From the NCBI GenBank assembly GCA_963575745.1, contig CAUYUJ010003570.1:1-64000 (forward strand): 64,000 nucleotides of DNA, written 5' to 3'. Under the pieces are notes generated by a model. That model worked only from the letters and a program-made list of their open reading frames with translations, was not told the DNA's origin and did not search any database. The DNA is from Prorocentrum cordatum (taxonomy: Eukaryota; Sar; Dinophyceae; Prorocentrales; Prorocentraceae). Positions 1-10,497 of the stretch are shown piece after piece; position 1 is the stretch's first letter; each line of letters starts with the position of its first letter. Made by a program: the position numbers and the translations under genes.

Positions 1-659
1 CTCTAACAGGCGGCGAAAAAGGGCGGCACGCGCGTGGTACATTGGGGGGGCCAACGGCCCGCCGCCACAGCACGAAGAGAGGGCCCATGCAGACGACGCG
101 GGCCCAGGTGATTGTGACCAAGGCCAGCGCGAGCCGCGGGCTAGATTATTTCAGCCAGGCCTACGGGCTAAGTTTGCGACAGCGGGGGCCTGAGGAGTGA
201 AACTGAGCACTGGCTCCCAGGTGGGCCAAGGGCGAAGAAAGGGGGAAAAGGGGAGCTGGCCGAAGGCGGCAGAAGAACGAAGGAGGGAGAGAAAAGCAGG
301 TGGCCTCACTCACTGAGCACCATGGGCTCGCTGGCGAGTCAACAGGGCCCAATCGCGGGTGGACGCCGCATCACCGTGCCCGAGTCAGACACGTCGGCAA
401 CGCCGGGGGGGCAACGTCGGCCAGGAGAGGCGTGATCCTGGCACAATAGGCGCCACATGAACTGGAAGTCACACTCCAGCGCGACGGCGCCGAAGGCCGG
501 AACGGCCAAGACGAGGGGCGCCAGGCCTGCAAGACGCTACTGGCCGAAAGCCCACGCCATCCAAGCGAGCACAGCATCATCCCGCAAGGGGAGAGGAGAG
601 CACCTCATCCCCACGAGGTGTCCCAAGGTATTGGCCAGAGCCACACTGCGGGTGTCGTC

Positions 660-1860
660 ATCCCTCAGAAGTGGTTCGCGGCGTCAGGAGGGGAGGAGAG
701 GAGGCGGAGCCGATAGACGCAGAACAAATAAACGGAGAGGGGGCGTCGGATGCTAACGCCCCCAGACGAGGACCCAACACGTGAAGTCGGTAACTCGTGG
801 CGCGCGGCGCCGTCGCGGGGGGGGGGAAGCCGCGTGGTCAAGGCCGTCGGACTTCAGGAGTGTGGAGCGCGGGGGGGGGCCTTTGGCCTGCCGCCCCGGC
901 CATCCAAAGAGAGCGCCCCAGCGGGCGACGCGGGCCCATGACAGCGGGGCCAAAGAGAGCCGCGGCCAGGGCCACTGCAGCCAGACCGCGCGGGCTAAGA
1001 CCCCACGGAGCACAGTGGGGGGTCAAAAGCAGTATGAGCGTGCACCTCGCTCCCAGGAGGTAGCGCGTTTATTGAGGCCGGGGCCTGTCACTGCGGTGAA
1101 GCGAGCCCCCCTTCATGAGGGGACATCCCACTGCCGTTGCGGCCCGTGGGGGGCCATCTGCCTCCGGCGCCACCCCCTCGCCCGAGGCTTGCCTTTGGGC
1201 GGCCAAGGGACTTGCTATGACCATGGTGGCCCCTGCCTATGTGGAGCAGGTCTGTGAACGTCACACGTCGTCGGTCAATCACCAGTCGACGAGGGCGTCA
1301 GGAGGGAGGGGAGGGAGGCGCAGCCGATAGCCGCATAGCATTTGAATCAAGGGGGAGAGGAGCCAGAGGCTCGCACCGTTATCAAGAACCCAGCGCGCGC
1401 GGTCGGTATGTCGTCGGCGTGCGGCACCGCCTGGCGGGGCAGTCGGACGTCGACGGTGCGGGGCGCATGGGGGGTGCCTTAGGTCTGCCGCCCGGCCGTC
1501 CGAGGTGCGCGCCCTGTCGGGCGAATCGGGCCCATGTCCTCGTGGGCACGGCCAGAGTGAGCAGCGGGCAGGACTATTGCCGCCATGCCGCGCGAGCTGA
1601 GGGCCCAAGAGGACCTGTGGGAGTCTATGCGCAGTGTGAGTTGTGCACCTCACTCCCAGGAGGTGACGCGGGTATTAAGGCTGCTGCCTGTCACTGCGGC
1701 GAAGCGGGCCCCCCTCGGTTACGGGGCAGCTCTTAGGCGATGTGGCCCAGGGGGTCTTCCGTCCGCGCCATCTCGCCCTCCCCGGTTGCGTGTCTCTGGG
1801 GGCTGGGTCCACAAGACTGGGGGACTGCGGGAAGCATCGCTGTCGCTTGGGCCGGGGACG
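660..1860. repeat. Two diverged tandem copies of a ~600-bp GC-rich repeat
   Basis: Two consecutive blocks (about 660-1270 and 1270-1860) share the same order of landmarks: GCGTCAGGAGGG, a G-run followed by CTGCCGCCC, a GGGCCCATG, a CTCCCAGGAGGT and a CCTGTCACTGCGG. The landmarks recur about 597 bp apart. A shorter, more diverged relative with the GGGCCCATG landmark lies near 46-170. Identity is partial, so these are old copies. Overlapping open frames on both strands show no family motif, and I do not call any of them a gene. Confidence 0.6.
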
Positions 1861-1984
1861 TGAGCCTCATCTGCCTGTTGTGCGGGACTGGCGACCATGG
1901 AGACGGTCCTGTCTGGTGGGATTCCCAGAGCCTGTCCTTCTGTATCCGGCCCTTTGTTGTCCTCGTCCCAATCGACTTCGTATT

Positions 1985-2331
1985 CGCCGCTGCCGCTTCT
2001 ATCTGTCCGGGGATGGCACTTCCTCTATCTCTCCGTCCGACTGTGCTGGCGCAGCGGTTTGCTGGTGGGAGGCATGGTCGGGGGGGCGCTCAGATGAAGC
2101 TACCAGGGGCTTGCTGCGCCAGATCGCAGCGGGGGATCCGTCACCCTCCTCGCTGCTGGTCCTCCCGACATTGCGCTCGCCGGCAAGGACTTCTATTGTT
2201 CCTACTGAGAGGTCGTCCTTCATTTGAGCTTGGAACTGTGTTGGCGTACACAACGGCTGGCGCCGGGGGCACTGTCCTTTCTGGTTGTCGAGTTTGTGTG
2301 CAAAGGACCGCCATGCCTCGTGGTATCCCAC
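1985..2331 (-). pseudogene. Diverged fragment of the helicase-family tail
   Basis: The minus strand carries short islands resembling the distal tail of copy B (near 11750-12070), including a GQCPxRQ stretch and matching DNA such as GCAGCGGTTT and GGGGGCACTGTCCT in the same order and similar spacing. This would be a third, much older copy of the family, limited to part of the tail. The similarity is weak and was judged by eye. It could be a chance match in GC-rich sequence; an alignment would settle it. Confidence 0.35.
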
Positions 2332-2399
2332 CAGCTTTTTGGGCGTGAGTGGTTTAGGGAGCTCTCTCTGTCCTCAGCCCTCCTTCTTCCCCTTCGGGG

Positions 2400-2720
2400 A
2401 GGGGTTTACCCCTCCCCCTACCCCCTCCCCCTGGACCTGGACAGGGAGTCCCGAGCGTCGTCTGGGTTTTTTTCCGACGCCTGGGAGGGCCAAAAATCGA
2501 CGACCCTCACGACGATTCTGGCCCCTGGGGGGGAGAGTTTGGCCCCTCTGCTCGTCTTTGAAGCAGAAATCATTGATTTTACTACGGTTTTGGCCCCATG
2601 TTGGTCTTCTGATGGGGGCCGCGCTCATCTTCCCTCATAGCAAAATCATTGATTTTACGAAGGTTTTGGGCTCATTTTGTCCTTCTCAAGGGGACAGCTC
2701 TCCTTTGCGCTTTTGCGGCG
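2400..2720. other. Non-coding stretch with a 76-bp duplication
   Basis: No gene is visible. The string AAATCATTGATTTTA-like occurs at 2567 and 2643, each followed by a similar ACGGTTTTGGCCC / AAGGTTTTGGGCTC context, so a 76-bp segment is duplicated in tandem and has diverged. The less GC-rich duplication stands out from the flanks. Confidence 0.6.
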
Positions 2721-2721
2721 G

Positions 2722-2990
2722 AGGTCGCAAGAGGCCCCAAGATGGCCCCAAGAGGCCCCCAGGAGGCTCCCAAGAGGCCTCCAAGAAGCCCCCCAGAGGC
2801 CCCCAAGCGGCCCCAAGAGGCCCCCAAGAGGCCCCCACGAGGCCCCACGAGGCCCCAAGAGGCCCCCAAGAGGCCCCCAAGAGGCCCCCAAGAGGCCCCC
2901 AAGAGGCCACGAGGCCCCCAAGAGGCCCCCAAGATGCCCCCAAGAGGCCCCCAAGAGGCCCCACGAGGCTCCAAGAGGCCCCACGCGGAG
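2722..2990. repeat. ~11-bp minisatellite (AAGAGGCCCCC)
   Basis: About 25 tandem variants of AAGAGGCCCCC. Because 11 is not a multiple of three, every frame on the plus strand reads the same 11-residue Pro/Arg/Gln/Ala pattern (PKRPPRGPQEA) and the minus strand reads Gly/Leu/Trp repeats. The open frames here are therefore a consequence of the repeat, not evidence for a protein. Confidence 0.9.
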
Positions 2991-3400
2991 CCCGAACGAC
3001 TCACACCAGGACGAGGGGCCCGAACGACTCACACCACGAAGAGCCCGAACGACTCACACCACAAGGAGGGGCCCGAACGACTCACACCAGGACGAGGCGC
3101 CCGAACGACTCACACCACGAGGAGCCCGAACGACTCACACCACGACGCGGGCCCCGAACGACTCACACCACGAGGAGCCCGAACGAGTCACACCAGGAGG
3201 AGGGGCCCGAACGACTCACACCAGGATGAGGGGCCCGAACAACTCACACCACGAGAAGCCCGAACGACTCACACCAGGACGAAGAGCCCGAACGACTCAC
3301 ACCACGAAGAGCCCGAACGACTCACACCAGGAAGATAGGCCCGAACGACTCACGCCAGGACGAGAAACCCCAAACGAGTCAAATCACGAGGAGCGCTTTC
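2991..3400. repeat. 25/28-bp minisatellite (CCCGAACGACTCACACCA)
   Basis: Roughly 15 tandem units built on CCCGAACGACTCACACCA plus a variable GA-rich spacer. Spacings between unit starts are mixed 25 and 28 bp (for example 2991, 3019, 3044, 3072). It directly abuts the 11-bp minisatellite. Overlapping open frames read Thr/His/Glu/Arg-rich repeats with no recognisable domain. Confidence 0.88.
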
Positions 3401-3570
3401 TCTCCCTCCTCCTCAGCCTCGTCCTTCTCCCGCTCCCTTCACTAGGAGGATGTGCAAGGAGGCGGGAGGAAGGAGGAACAAGGGAGATATGCGGGGCCCA
3501 ACGGACACACGCCTGAAAAACACGACTGTCGGCATGCTTCGCGAGAGTTGCTGCTGTGAGATGGGCTGGT

Positions 3571-3600
3571 GGGGATACGCGAAGCGTAAAGAATTTCTGG
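3571..3600. repeat. GGGGATACGCGAAGCGT hairpin motif at 3' edge of copy A
   Basis: The sequence contains ACGC-GAA-GCGT, a short perfect hairpin, within GGTGGGGATACGCGAAGCGT followed by an AAGAATTTC-type tail. The same motif with the same tail recurs at 7803-7830, and shorter forms at 24801-24820 and 48191-48212. On the minus strand it sits where similarity between copy A and copy B stops. Confidence 0.75.
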
Positions 3601-4255
3601 TTCCTCTCCACCAGGTGCGTAATGACATTGGCCGCTGCAGCCCTCTGTCCGTCCCAGGGGATGAGGGGGGGTGACCATTCCTGGGGATCTCGCCCCCCTA
3701 GATGGAGTCCAGGAAACGCACCGGGTGCTCGAGTGACCATCCTGATTCGTCGGTCACATCACCCACTACTTCCCTGCCCCAGCGCTGCGTGTGGGCCGCC
3801 CATAGGGTGTAGACCATGTGGTTCCACTCAATCAGAAACTTGACCAGCTCGCGGACGGGGCCGCTCGACTGATCTCCAGCGAGACGGTGGGTGGAGTATG
3901 TGGGCAGTAGGGGCGCCTTGGGTGGTGGGAGAGCCGGTAGAGTGTACCTGTGGGTACCTCCGCCGTCGGGGTCTCCCTCCCGGCGCGTGGCGCGCCCTGG
4001 ATGGTCGGGTAGCGTCGTCGGTGGGCTGGGGCCGATGGCTGTCGCTCGGCTGATTGGGGCGAGATGAGCTGACATGTCGTAGATGCCCCGTTCCTCCGAG
4101 TTCTCGCTCATGGCAGGCCTCTTGGTGGGGGAGGCAGGGTATACCTCGTTCGAGCATAGGTCAAGCACGCGGTCGAGGACGCTGGGTGCGAAGTCCCAGA
4201 TGTGTACCGAGCACCTCCTGCAAGCACAACCGGCGTTCCACTGCCTTCTGATCCA
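3591..4255 (-). pseudogene. Helicase-family copy A: distal Cys-rich tail
   Basis: The frame continues from the upstream ORF after a single in-frame TAG (4256-4258) and runs to 3698. It begins with a CACRRC zinc-ligand-like stretch (WNAGCACRRC), matching WNAGWACRRC in copy B, then a Pro/Ser/Thr-rich linker and a conserved LVKFLIEWNHMVYTLW block (LVKYLLEWNHSVYKCW in copy B). A second frame then carries IPWDGQRAAAANVITHLVERN, matching IPWDGQRAAVARVVYHLTKSN in copy B. Similarity ends abruptly at about 3590, at the GCGAAGCGT hairpin motif. Function is unknown. The stop and the frame change indicate a pseudogene. Confidence 0.65.
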
Positions 4256-6280
4256 CTACGATGGCATTGCGCCCCACGCTGGGAGACTTGTCTGGTCATT
4301 GCAGTCTGCGTCCTCCTCTGGGCGCCATATGAAGCACCCCAATGCGGGCGCGCCCGGCGACCACTCGAGCAGGGGGGAGTAGGGGGGACAGAAGTCGCAC
4401 GTGGCCGGGTAGCAATTGGTGAGGCGCACTTCGGTGCCGAACCTGCCGTCTGTAAGCCTGTGTGGCGGTGGCGTGGTGCCTGCGCTGACTGGGCGGAAAT
4501 GGCGTGGCGTACGAAGGGTGAGCCCCTTGAGGGGGGTCAGGGCTGCCGTGTCCGCTGGCGCCCCGTGCCCCAGCGGCAGCCTGGACAGCGAGGGAAGGGT
4601 CCTAGCCCTTTTCTGCGCGCGGCTGTCGTCTAGCCTGCGTTTATGCTCTTGTATTAGCCACTGCGTGGACTTCTTGCCGATGCGCTCCGAGGGGTCGGGT
4701 TCGGGGAGGGAAATGCCTTTCTTCTCCGGCGAGATGACCCAACAGTGCTCGCAGAGCCATCTGCAGTTCTTTCCCTCCGTATACGCCTGCGCACGGTTCT
4801 GCGCGAGTAGTTCCCGGGTGTAGTCGTCTTCCCGGGTGCCCGCTGTACCGTGCAGACCGACGTTGAAGCACCCGTCGCAGTTGTAGGTGGCGCCCTTCTG
4901 CCGCCTGCTGAAGCGCCCATCGCGCGCGACGGGGGGGGCCAATGATGTACCTGGGGCCGGGGAGGCAGGAATGTCCTCGTCGAGTCGGCGGTTGGAGATG
5001 GCCTTCCCGCCCCCTATGTGCCGGAGATCGCCCATGGCCTGCGGGCAGCCTAGTCCCACCTCTGATCCCGCCAAGGCAATGCGCAGCAGGCAGATGGAGC
5101 ACTCTCCAACGTTCAGCCGTGTGACGTCAGCGGGTCGGACAATGGTCTCCAGCACGCCTAGGGGGGCCTCCACGGTGAAGTTGTGCGTCTGCATCCCAGC
5201 CCACGTCTTCGGACAACCGTGCTTGACTGCCACCTCGTGGTGGTGGGCATGCGTGGCCGCGGCGCTTGCGTGATGTATGACTTCGGCGAGCTTGGTGTGG
5301 AGAGTGGCAAGGTCTGCCAGCTGGTAGCCCCACGTCTCTGCAGACTGTGTGCGGAACTCTACGTGAGCTTCATGCCGCGAGAGGCACGACCTCATCATGG
5401 CCTCGAGGATGTCGCCTGTGGCCTCTGGGTTCGGGAAGGGCCTAAGTGTGGCACGAGGCTCGCGTCGCTGTCGCATCATCGCTACCAGCAGCACTCTGAG
5501 TGCGTGGGGGTTGAGTGGCCGCCCGTCAACTCCAACTAGGAATTGCGTGAAATCGGTGTCGACCGCGTCGGGCTTGAGTAGGGCATGCAGGTTCTCTAAA
5601 CCTGGGCGCGCCCTGTGCCGTCGGCACCTGCAGGTGGCGCTGCTGCAGGCTGCTGGAAACTGAAGGAGCGCGTCCTTGGGGGTACAACGGCTGGAGGCCT
5701 TGGGGCGTCGGTTGGCCCCCACCATGTGGGGTAGTGGTGGAAGCGAGTCGTGCGAGACGCCCAACTGCTTGTCGTTCCACGGCGTGCCCAGTCCGAGGAA
5801 CCAGACAATGGCTGCCCACGTGAGGTTGTACACGAGGTTGCTTGCGTCGATTCTCACTTCCAGGTCTAGGCAGTAGCCAAGGTGGCTCCAGGCCTTCCTG
5901 TCTAAGCTGCCTGGTTGTCTGGGCGTGGCCCCCATTTGCCACTGGTGCGGGTGCAGCCCGGACGCGGTGTACAGCAGGATCGCCATGGTGGGGTCGTCAA
6001 CCAGCTGCTGTATGCTGTCTGCGAGGGCAGCCCCCAGCTTGTCCCAGGAAAACTGGGGGTCGAGTGGTGCCGCGATGCGGTCCGCGAAGGTGCTCTCCAA
6101 CCTGGTTTTGGCCTTCTTGATGGCGTCGTCTAGGCCTTTTACGCTGTCGCCCCCTGCGTGCGTGGGGGTGGCTGGGATCCACGTCGCGAGGTCCTTGATG
6201 GGGTCGAACTCCTGCTCGATGTGCAGGGCAGTTCTGTTGCCCATGTCGCTCCCCTGGAAGCGGACCCAAAACTTAGCCAT
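4256..6280 (-). pseudogene. Helicase-family copy A: 674-codon Cys-rich C-terminal region
   Basis: This is the longest convincing open frame in the first 20 kb. It lies in the same frame as the helicase motifs upstream, separated by one in-frame TGA at 6314-6316, and the next frame downstream is separated by one TAG. Features seen: FADRIAAPLDP near residues 66-75, a hydrophobic segment around 148-165 (LVYNLTWAAIVWFLGLG), and Cys pairs at about 394/397, 468/471, 506/510/513 and 628/631 that look like zinc ligands. The corresponding region of copy B (14797-11984) aligns throughout, including the Cys pairs. I recognise no named family for this region. It probably forms the C-terminal half of the helicase protein, and its conserved frame suggests it was coding until recently. 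Confidence 0.7.
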
Positions 6281-6313
6281 CCTTCCGTGCTCGGAGAGCT
6301 CCCTGAGGTGCGT

Positions 6314-7650
6314 TCATGTGGCAGTGCTGAACATCCTCCCGTCCCCGAGTATGACCGCGTTGGAGGTGGCCCGCGTGATTGCGACGTTCACTCTGTTGGG
6401 GTTGTCCATGAAGCCCCAGTCGTGCCAAACGTTGCAACGCGTGGTCAGGTAGATCACGATGTCAGCCTCTCCACCCTGGCTGGAGTCGATGGTGGAAATG
6501 CTGAGCCTGCCGTTGGCCCGGTACTCCTCTGCTACCTGACGTATCCCTTGGAAGCGTAGGTCGATGCCATTGAGGGGGGAACCCCATTGCTCGAACACCC
6601 GTTCGTAGCCTCTGTGATCGCTGTCGCGTGCGTGGGGGTGAGAGGGGGGTCCGCTCGCATCGATTGCCTCACCTTTGCCAGCTCCTTTCTCTCTGGTCTT
6701 AGCCTGTCCCAAGGTGCCGCTGATGCTGCGTCCTGACTGGGGCCACCCATTCTCGAGCACACCGCGCACTGCAATTGAGAGCCAACCACTACGAGGACTG
6801 TGGTCCCCCTTTCCATGGCGGGCAAGAGCGCCCTCACTATATCCACCGTCTGCGCAGCCTCTGGAATATTTGCGCATCCTGAGTGGAGGTTGGACGAGAC
6901 CTCGAGAGATGGGTTGTCGACCAGGAGGAAACGATGTCTCTCCTCCGGTGCTGCGGTGGTGGCTGAAGGTCCCTCAATAGTGTCTCCAGGTCCTCTGGGA
7001 TGGACTTGGTGGCTTTGGCCAGTGCGGCGAGCTGAGCGCTGTCCCATGGTAGTACCTGCTGCCACGGCAGTCCTTCCACTAGTGGCCTCTGTGTCCGTGG
7101 GTCGGAGAGCCCTGTCCGTATCGCCTTGTTGTAGAAGACCACGTTGGGCCATGACAGGAGGAGGGGGTGCATACGGTAGCAGAGGGTCAGTTGCACCACT
7201 GCCGAAGTATCCCAACCTAGCGCATTGTGTCGCCGTCGAATATCGAAAGGCACAGACCGCGGTCAGCGGCTTTCCTGGAGAGGGCGGTGGGGGGAAACTG
7301 CTTGGGGTCGCCAACCAGCAGTAGGTGTCCGCCAGAAATTATAACGCTGACAAGGGACATTGCCGCCATCAGCTCGTGGGCCTGCCCAGCTTCGTCGATG
7401 ATGAGCAGGGCAGCCGGGGAGGCAAGCTTGAGGGACTCGGCCGCGTCGTGGGTTGCGATGATCATCTTGGCGTCCACTAGTAGCTGTGAGCGGAAAGCGA
7501 AGAGTTCCTTGGAAGGACCGCTCTGGTGGGGGGGACGGTTGTGGGTTCTGACGAAATGCCCCACCGGGGTAAGGGGGGCGAGTTTAGGCACCACACGGGC
7601 GTCCTTCGCTAGCCTGACGCACCTGTTGGGGAAGCAAGTTTCGGGTGCGA
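6314..7650 (-). pseudogene. Helicase-family copy A: UPF1-like SF1 helicase core, 5'-truncated
   Basis: Superfamily 1 motifs can be read in order on the minus strand, split over three frames: motif II (LLIIDEAGQ), motif III (LLLVGDPKQFPP), the CYRMHP block at 7164-7178 (usually QYRMHP), then TIDSSQGGEAD (motif V; residues 129-139 of the 6314-6877 ORF) and NVAITRAT (motif VI; 164-171). This order is typical of UPF1/DNA2/NAM7-like helicases, which translocate on RNA or DNA using ATP. The Walker A motif is absent: similarity to copy B starts at about 7640, after the position where Walker A should be. Small indels near 7230 and 6900 change frame and then restore it. It is a truncated pseudogene with a complete motif III-VI block. 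Confidence 0.8.
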
Positions 7651-7685
7651 ACCTTCTTCCTCGCTCGCAACTCCGAGCCCGATGG

Positions 7686-7830
7686 CAGCGAAGCGTCAAT
7701 AATTTCCGAAGCGTCAAGAATTTCCGAAGTCTCGCTGGTGGGGATATTTTTTGATTCGCGGCCCGCAAGGAAAAGTCCAGAGGGCGGTAAGAAGAAGGTG
7801 GTGGGGATACGCGAAGCGTCAAGAATTTCC
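7686..7830. repeat. Cluster of GAAGCGTCAAGAATTTCC motifs at 5' edge of copy A
   Basis: Three close copies of GAAGCGTCAA(G/T)AATTTCC lie at about 7689, 7708 and 7812. The last is preceded by GGTGGGGATACGC, forming the ACGC-GAA-GCGT hairpin also found at 3577-3587. The cluster occupies the junction where copy A's helicase similarity begins. From about 7860 to 8070 the sequence is GC-rich and resembles the AAGAGGCCCC minisatellite in a loose way, and I see no gene there. Confidence 0.7.
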
Positions 7831-8075
7831 GAGGAAACCCTCTTTCTGAAATGTGGGGTCCAAGGCGGCTTCAAGAAACCCCCCAAACACCCCAAACAGC
7901 CTCAAGAGGGCTGCAGAAACCCCGCGATGAAAAACACCCTGTAATATCCTACCTCTTTCTTGGTGCCCCCCCTCCCTGGGCATGACTCATGGCAGCGTCC
8001 AAGATGGTCCAAAACGGCCCCAAAAGGGCCCTAGAAAGCCAAATATGGTTTCCGGATGTTTTTGCTTGTTTTTCT

Positions 8076-8440
8076 TTTTCCCTCTCCTCCTCCTCCTCCT
8101 CCTCCGCCTCGGCCGCTTCCTCCTCCTCCTCCTCCTCCTCCTCCTCCTCCTCCTCCTCCTCCTCCTCCTCCTCCTCCGCCTCCGCCTCCGCCTCTGCCCC
8201 GCCTCCGCCGCCTCCTCCTCCTCCTCCTCTTCCTGCTGCTGCTGCTCCTCCTCCTCCTCCTCCTCCTGCTGTTGCTCCTCCTCCTCCTCCTCCTCCTCCT
8301 CCTCCTCCTCCTCCTCCTCCTCCTCCTCCTTCGCCTGTCTCTGCCCCGCCTCCGCCTCCGCCGCCTCCTCCTCCTCCTCCTCCTCCTGCTCCTGCTCCTC
8401 CTCCTCCTATTTCTCCTCCTCTTTCTCCGCCTGCCCCCAA
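8076..8440. repeat. (TCC)n trinucleotide array
   Basis: Almost pure TCC/CTC repeats with a few GCC, GCT and TGT interruptions. All frames are open and give poly-Ser, poly-Leu or poly-Pro on the plus strand and poly-Gly, poly-Glu or poly-Arg on the minus strand. None is called as a gene. Confidence 0.95.
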
Positions 8441-8592
8441 TATGACCCCGCAGCAGCACCACCACCAGCAGGAACACCACAAGCAACAACACCAGCAGCA
8501 GCAACAACACTAGAAGCAGCAACGCCAGCAACCACAACAACAACATCAACAGCAGCAACACCAGTAGCATCAGCAGCAGCACCGGCAGCTCT
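8441..8592. repeat. CAG/CAA/CAC trinucleotide-rich tract
   Basis: An imperfect run of CAG, CAA, CAC and CAT triplets follows the TCC array directly. It reads Gln/His in one frame and Ser/Thr/Ala in others. No start context or domain supports translation. Confidence 0.9.
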
Positions 8593-9180
8593 GAAACTTT
8601 ACTGAGCAAAGATATGTGTGGTCGTTGTTTTCTAGCCCAGGGTACTGCCCGCACAATTTTGATTGACGCTTCCACAGCGGCTGTGCGACCGCGTGCTCCC
8701 AGGCGTCCCTGATTAACGAACTCGCTTGGTAATCGCTTCTAAAGGACTCACTGGGATATTTTTGTTTGGGTCGCGGGCGGACGCGGACTCGCAGTCGCCG
8801 AGCCGAGAGGTCCAGGCCACAGGCCTGTCAAATTAGCAACGCGCAAGCCTAAAATACTAACTGGGATACTTTTTTGGCTGGCGGCTCCCAGGCGCGGGTC
8901 TAGGAGCGAAAGCGGCGCCCGGGTGGCGGAGCGAAGCGAATTTGCAAACAGAGCTGCCAGTGTCGGCGGACAAGTTCGCACACGCAAGACAAACTCGCAG
9001 ATGCACATGCACAGAACAAAATGAACTAAATTCACAAGCGAACGCACATAGGCGCAGCGACGTGAACCGAAGTAAACGGGCTGCCGAGAAGAATGTGCGG
9101 AGGCGCCGGAGTGAGTCGCCGGGGTGGCGCCAGACTCCAATCCGACCTGCACAAGCCGACCAGCTGTGCGGTGTCGCCGA
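8593..9180. other. Non-coding spacer with two GGGATA variants
   Basis: No gene is recognised. Two sites, CACTGGGATATTTTTG near 8750 and AACTGGGATACTTTTTT near 8855, share the GGGATAY core of the hairpin motif but replace the GCGAAGC part with a T-run. They are about 105 bp apart, each followed by a GC-rich block containing GGCGGCT/GGTCGCGGGCGG. Confidence 0.4.
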
Positions 9181-9440
9181 GACAGTGCGCGGGGGAAGAC
9201 CAAAGGCTGTACAGGCGTTGCAGGCTGAACCACACAGCGCCCGGTCCTCTGAAATCCTCCTCCCAGCGGGGGGGAACCGACGGCAGCCCAAGGCGCCCGC
9301 GGGGCCGAGACCTGGAGAGGCCCGCTGGCGTCCGAGACAGCGCGCGGGAGAAAGCCAAAGGCTGTCCAGGCGCTGTAGGCTGAACCACTCAGCGCCCGGC
9401 CCTCATAAGCTCATCAGAAGCTCATCTCCCAATGCCGAGA
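9181..9440. repeat. ~152-bp direct repeat, two copies
   Basis: The block around 9181-9260 (GACAGTGCGCGGG...CCAAAGGCTGTACAGG...AGGCTGAACCAC...CAGCGCCCGG) recurs about 152 bp downstream with minor changes. The minus strand encodes two similar peptides starting MVQPxxPxQPL in different frames, a product of the duplication. Confidence 0.75.
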
Positions 9441-10020
9441 TGCCAGCGGCCGCGCAAGGCGCAACTGTGCTGCCGGGCCCTGAAGCGAAGAGGTCCGCGA
9501 GCGCGCCGCACCTCCGTCGGGTGGCGGGGGTCTGCGCATTGGCGGTGGAGACGCCCGAGCTGCCTGCCAGGGGGGGTCCTGATGAAGAGGCAGAGGTGGC
9601 CAGCCACCCCAGGCTGTCGCGCGGCGCTGCCCATGAGCTCAAGCGTGGTCCCGCGCCAGATGTCTCCCAACGCCGTGGGGGCTGACGCTGATATGGTCAA
9701 GGAAGACCAGGGGCAGCGCGACCCACGGGGCGAGTAGAAAGGGGAGGGCCACAGTCCAGCGAAGGCTGCAACGGGCAAGCCCCGACGGCACGGGCGGGGG
9801 GCACCCGCCGGGCCAGAGGGGGGGGGCGGGGGGCGCAACGGCGCGCCCCGCGGCCAGAGCCTGCAGCCGAGGCCAGTCACCTGGCGTGCCCGGGGGTAGC
9901 TGAGACTCGCCGAGAGCACCTGAGTGGAGGAAAGGGGGGGTGCAGCTGACCGCCGCAAGAAACCATTCACATCGTGGGGGTCGCAGCAACTCGCCGCTGA
10001 GGTCTCAGTTGGATCGGGCC
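9441..10020. other. GC-rich unannotated stretch
   Basis: High-GC sequence with G-runs (for example near 9820-9835). Open frames exist on both strands but carry no recognisable motif. Near 9935-9960 a TGCAGCTGACCGCCGC string resembles a TCGCAGCTGACCGCCGC near 17985, beside copy B, hinting that copy-B flanking DNA may be duplicated here. Confidence 0.4.
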
Positions 10021-10300
10021 AGCAGCGGGGTGACGTGTCGCAGCTGCTTGGGGGGGGGGGGGGGGCGACGTGTCGCAGCTGCTCCCCGCCGGAGCTGAGC
10101 TGCCAAAACTGGGGCCTGAGACATCAAGCCGGGCGGCGCGCAGGGGGGGCTGCTTCTGTCGACTTCCCCCTGTCGCCGAAAGGTGGGTGGCTGTCGCGGC
10201 TGGACAGCAAACGTGGGTGGTGCGCAGGGGGGGTTGCTTCTGCCGACGACCCCTTGTCACCAGAGGGAGTGGCTGTCGCCGTGGGGCAGCAAAGTAAGTG
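10021..10300. repeat. G-run and 93-bp duplicated repeat
   Basis: GACGTGTCGCAGCTGCT occurs twice around a run of 16 G (10050-10065). Then GCGCAGGGGGGGCTGCTTCTG at about 10138 and its near copy at about 10231 define a 93-bp tandem duplication. No gene is seen from here to about 10490. Confidence 0.7.
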
Positions 10301-10497
10301 GCCCAGGGACCGGTCAGCCCAGTGGGCTGGCCCCCTGCTGAGAAGGGGGCGAAATGTTCGGGATAGGGTCCACGTCTCCAGTGTGGGCTGTCTAGCTATG
10401 CAGCGCCTTGGGTGAGATGTGGGGTGACCCCCGCCCCAGCGGGTGTTGCCCCAAGGTATTGCGGCCAAGGCCGGGCGCTGCGAAGTGAAACAGTCCC

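Noticed and set aside
8056-8605. Plus- and minus-strand ORFs of 129-214 codons through the TCC and CAG tracts
   Set aside because: Homopolymeric translations of a trinucleotide repeat; every frame is open.
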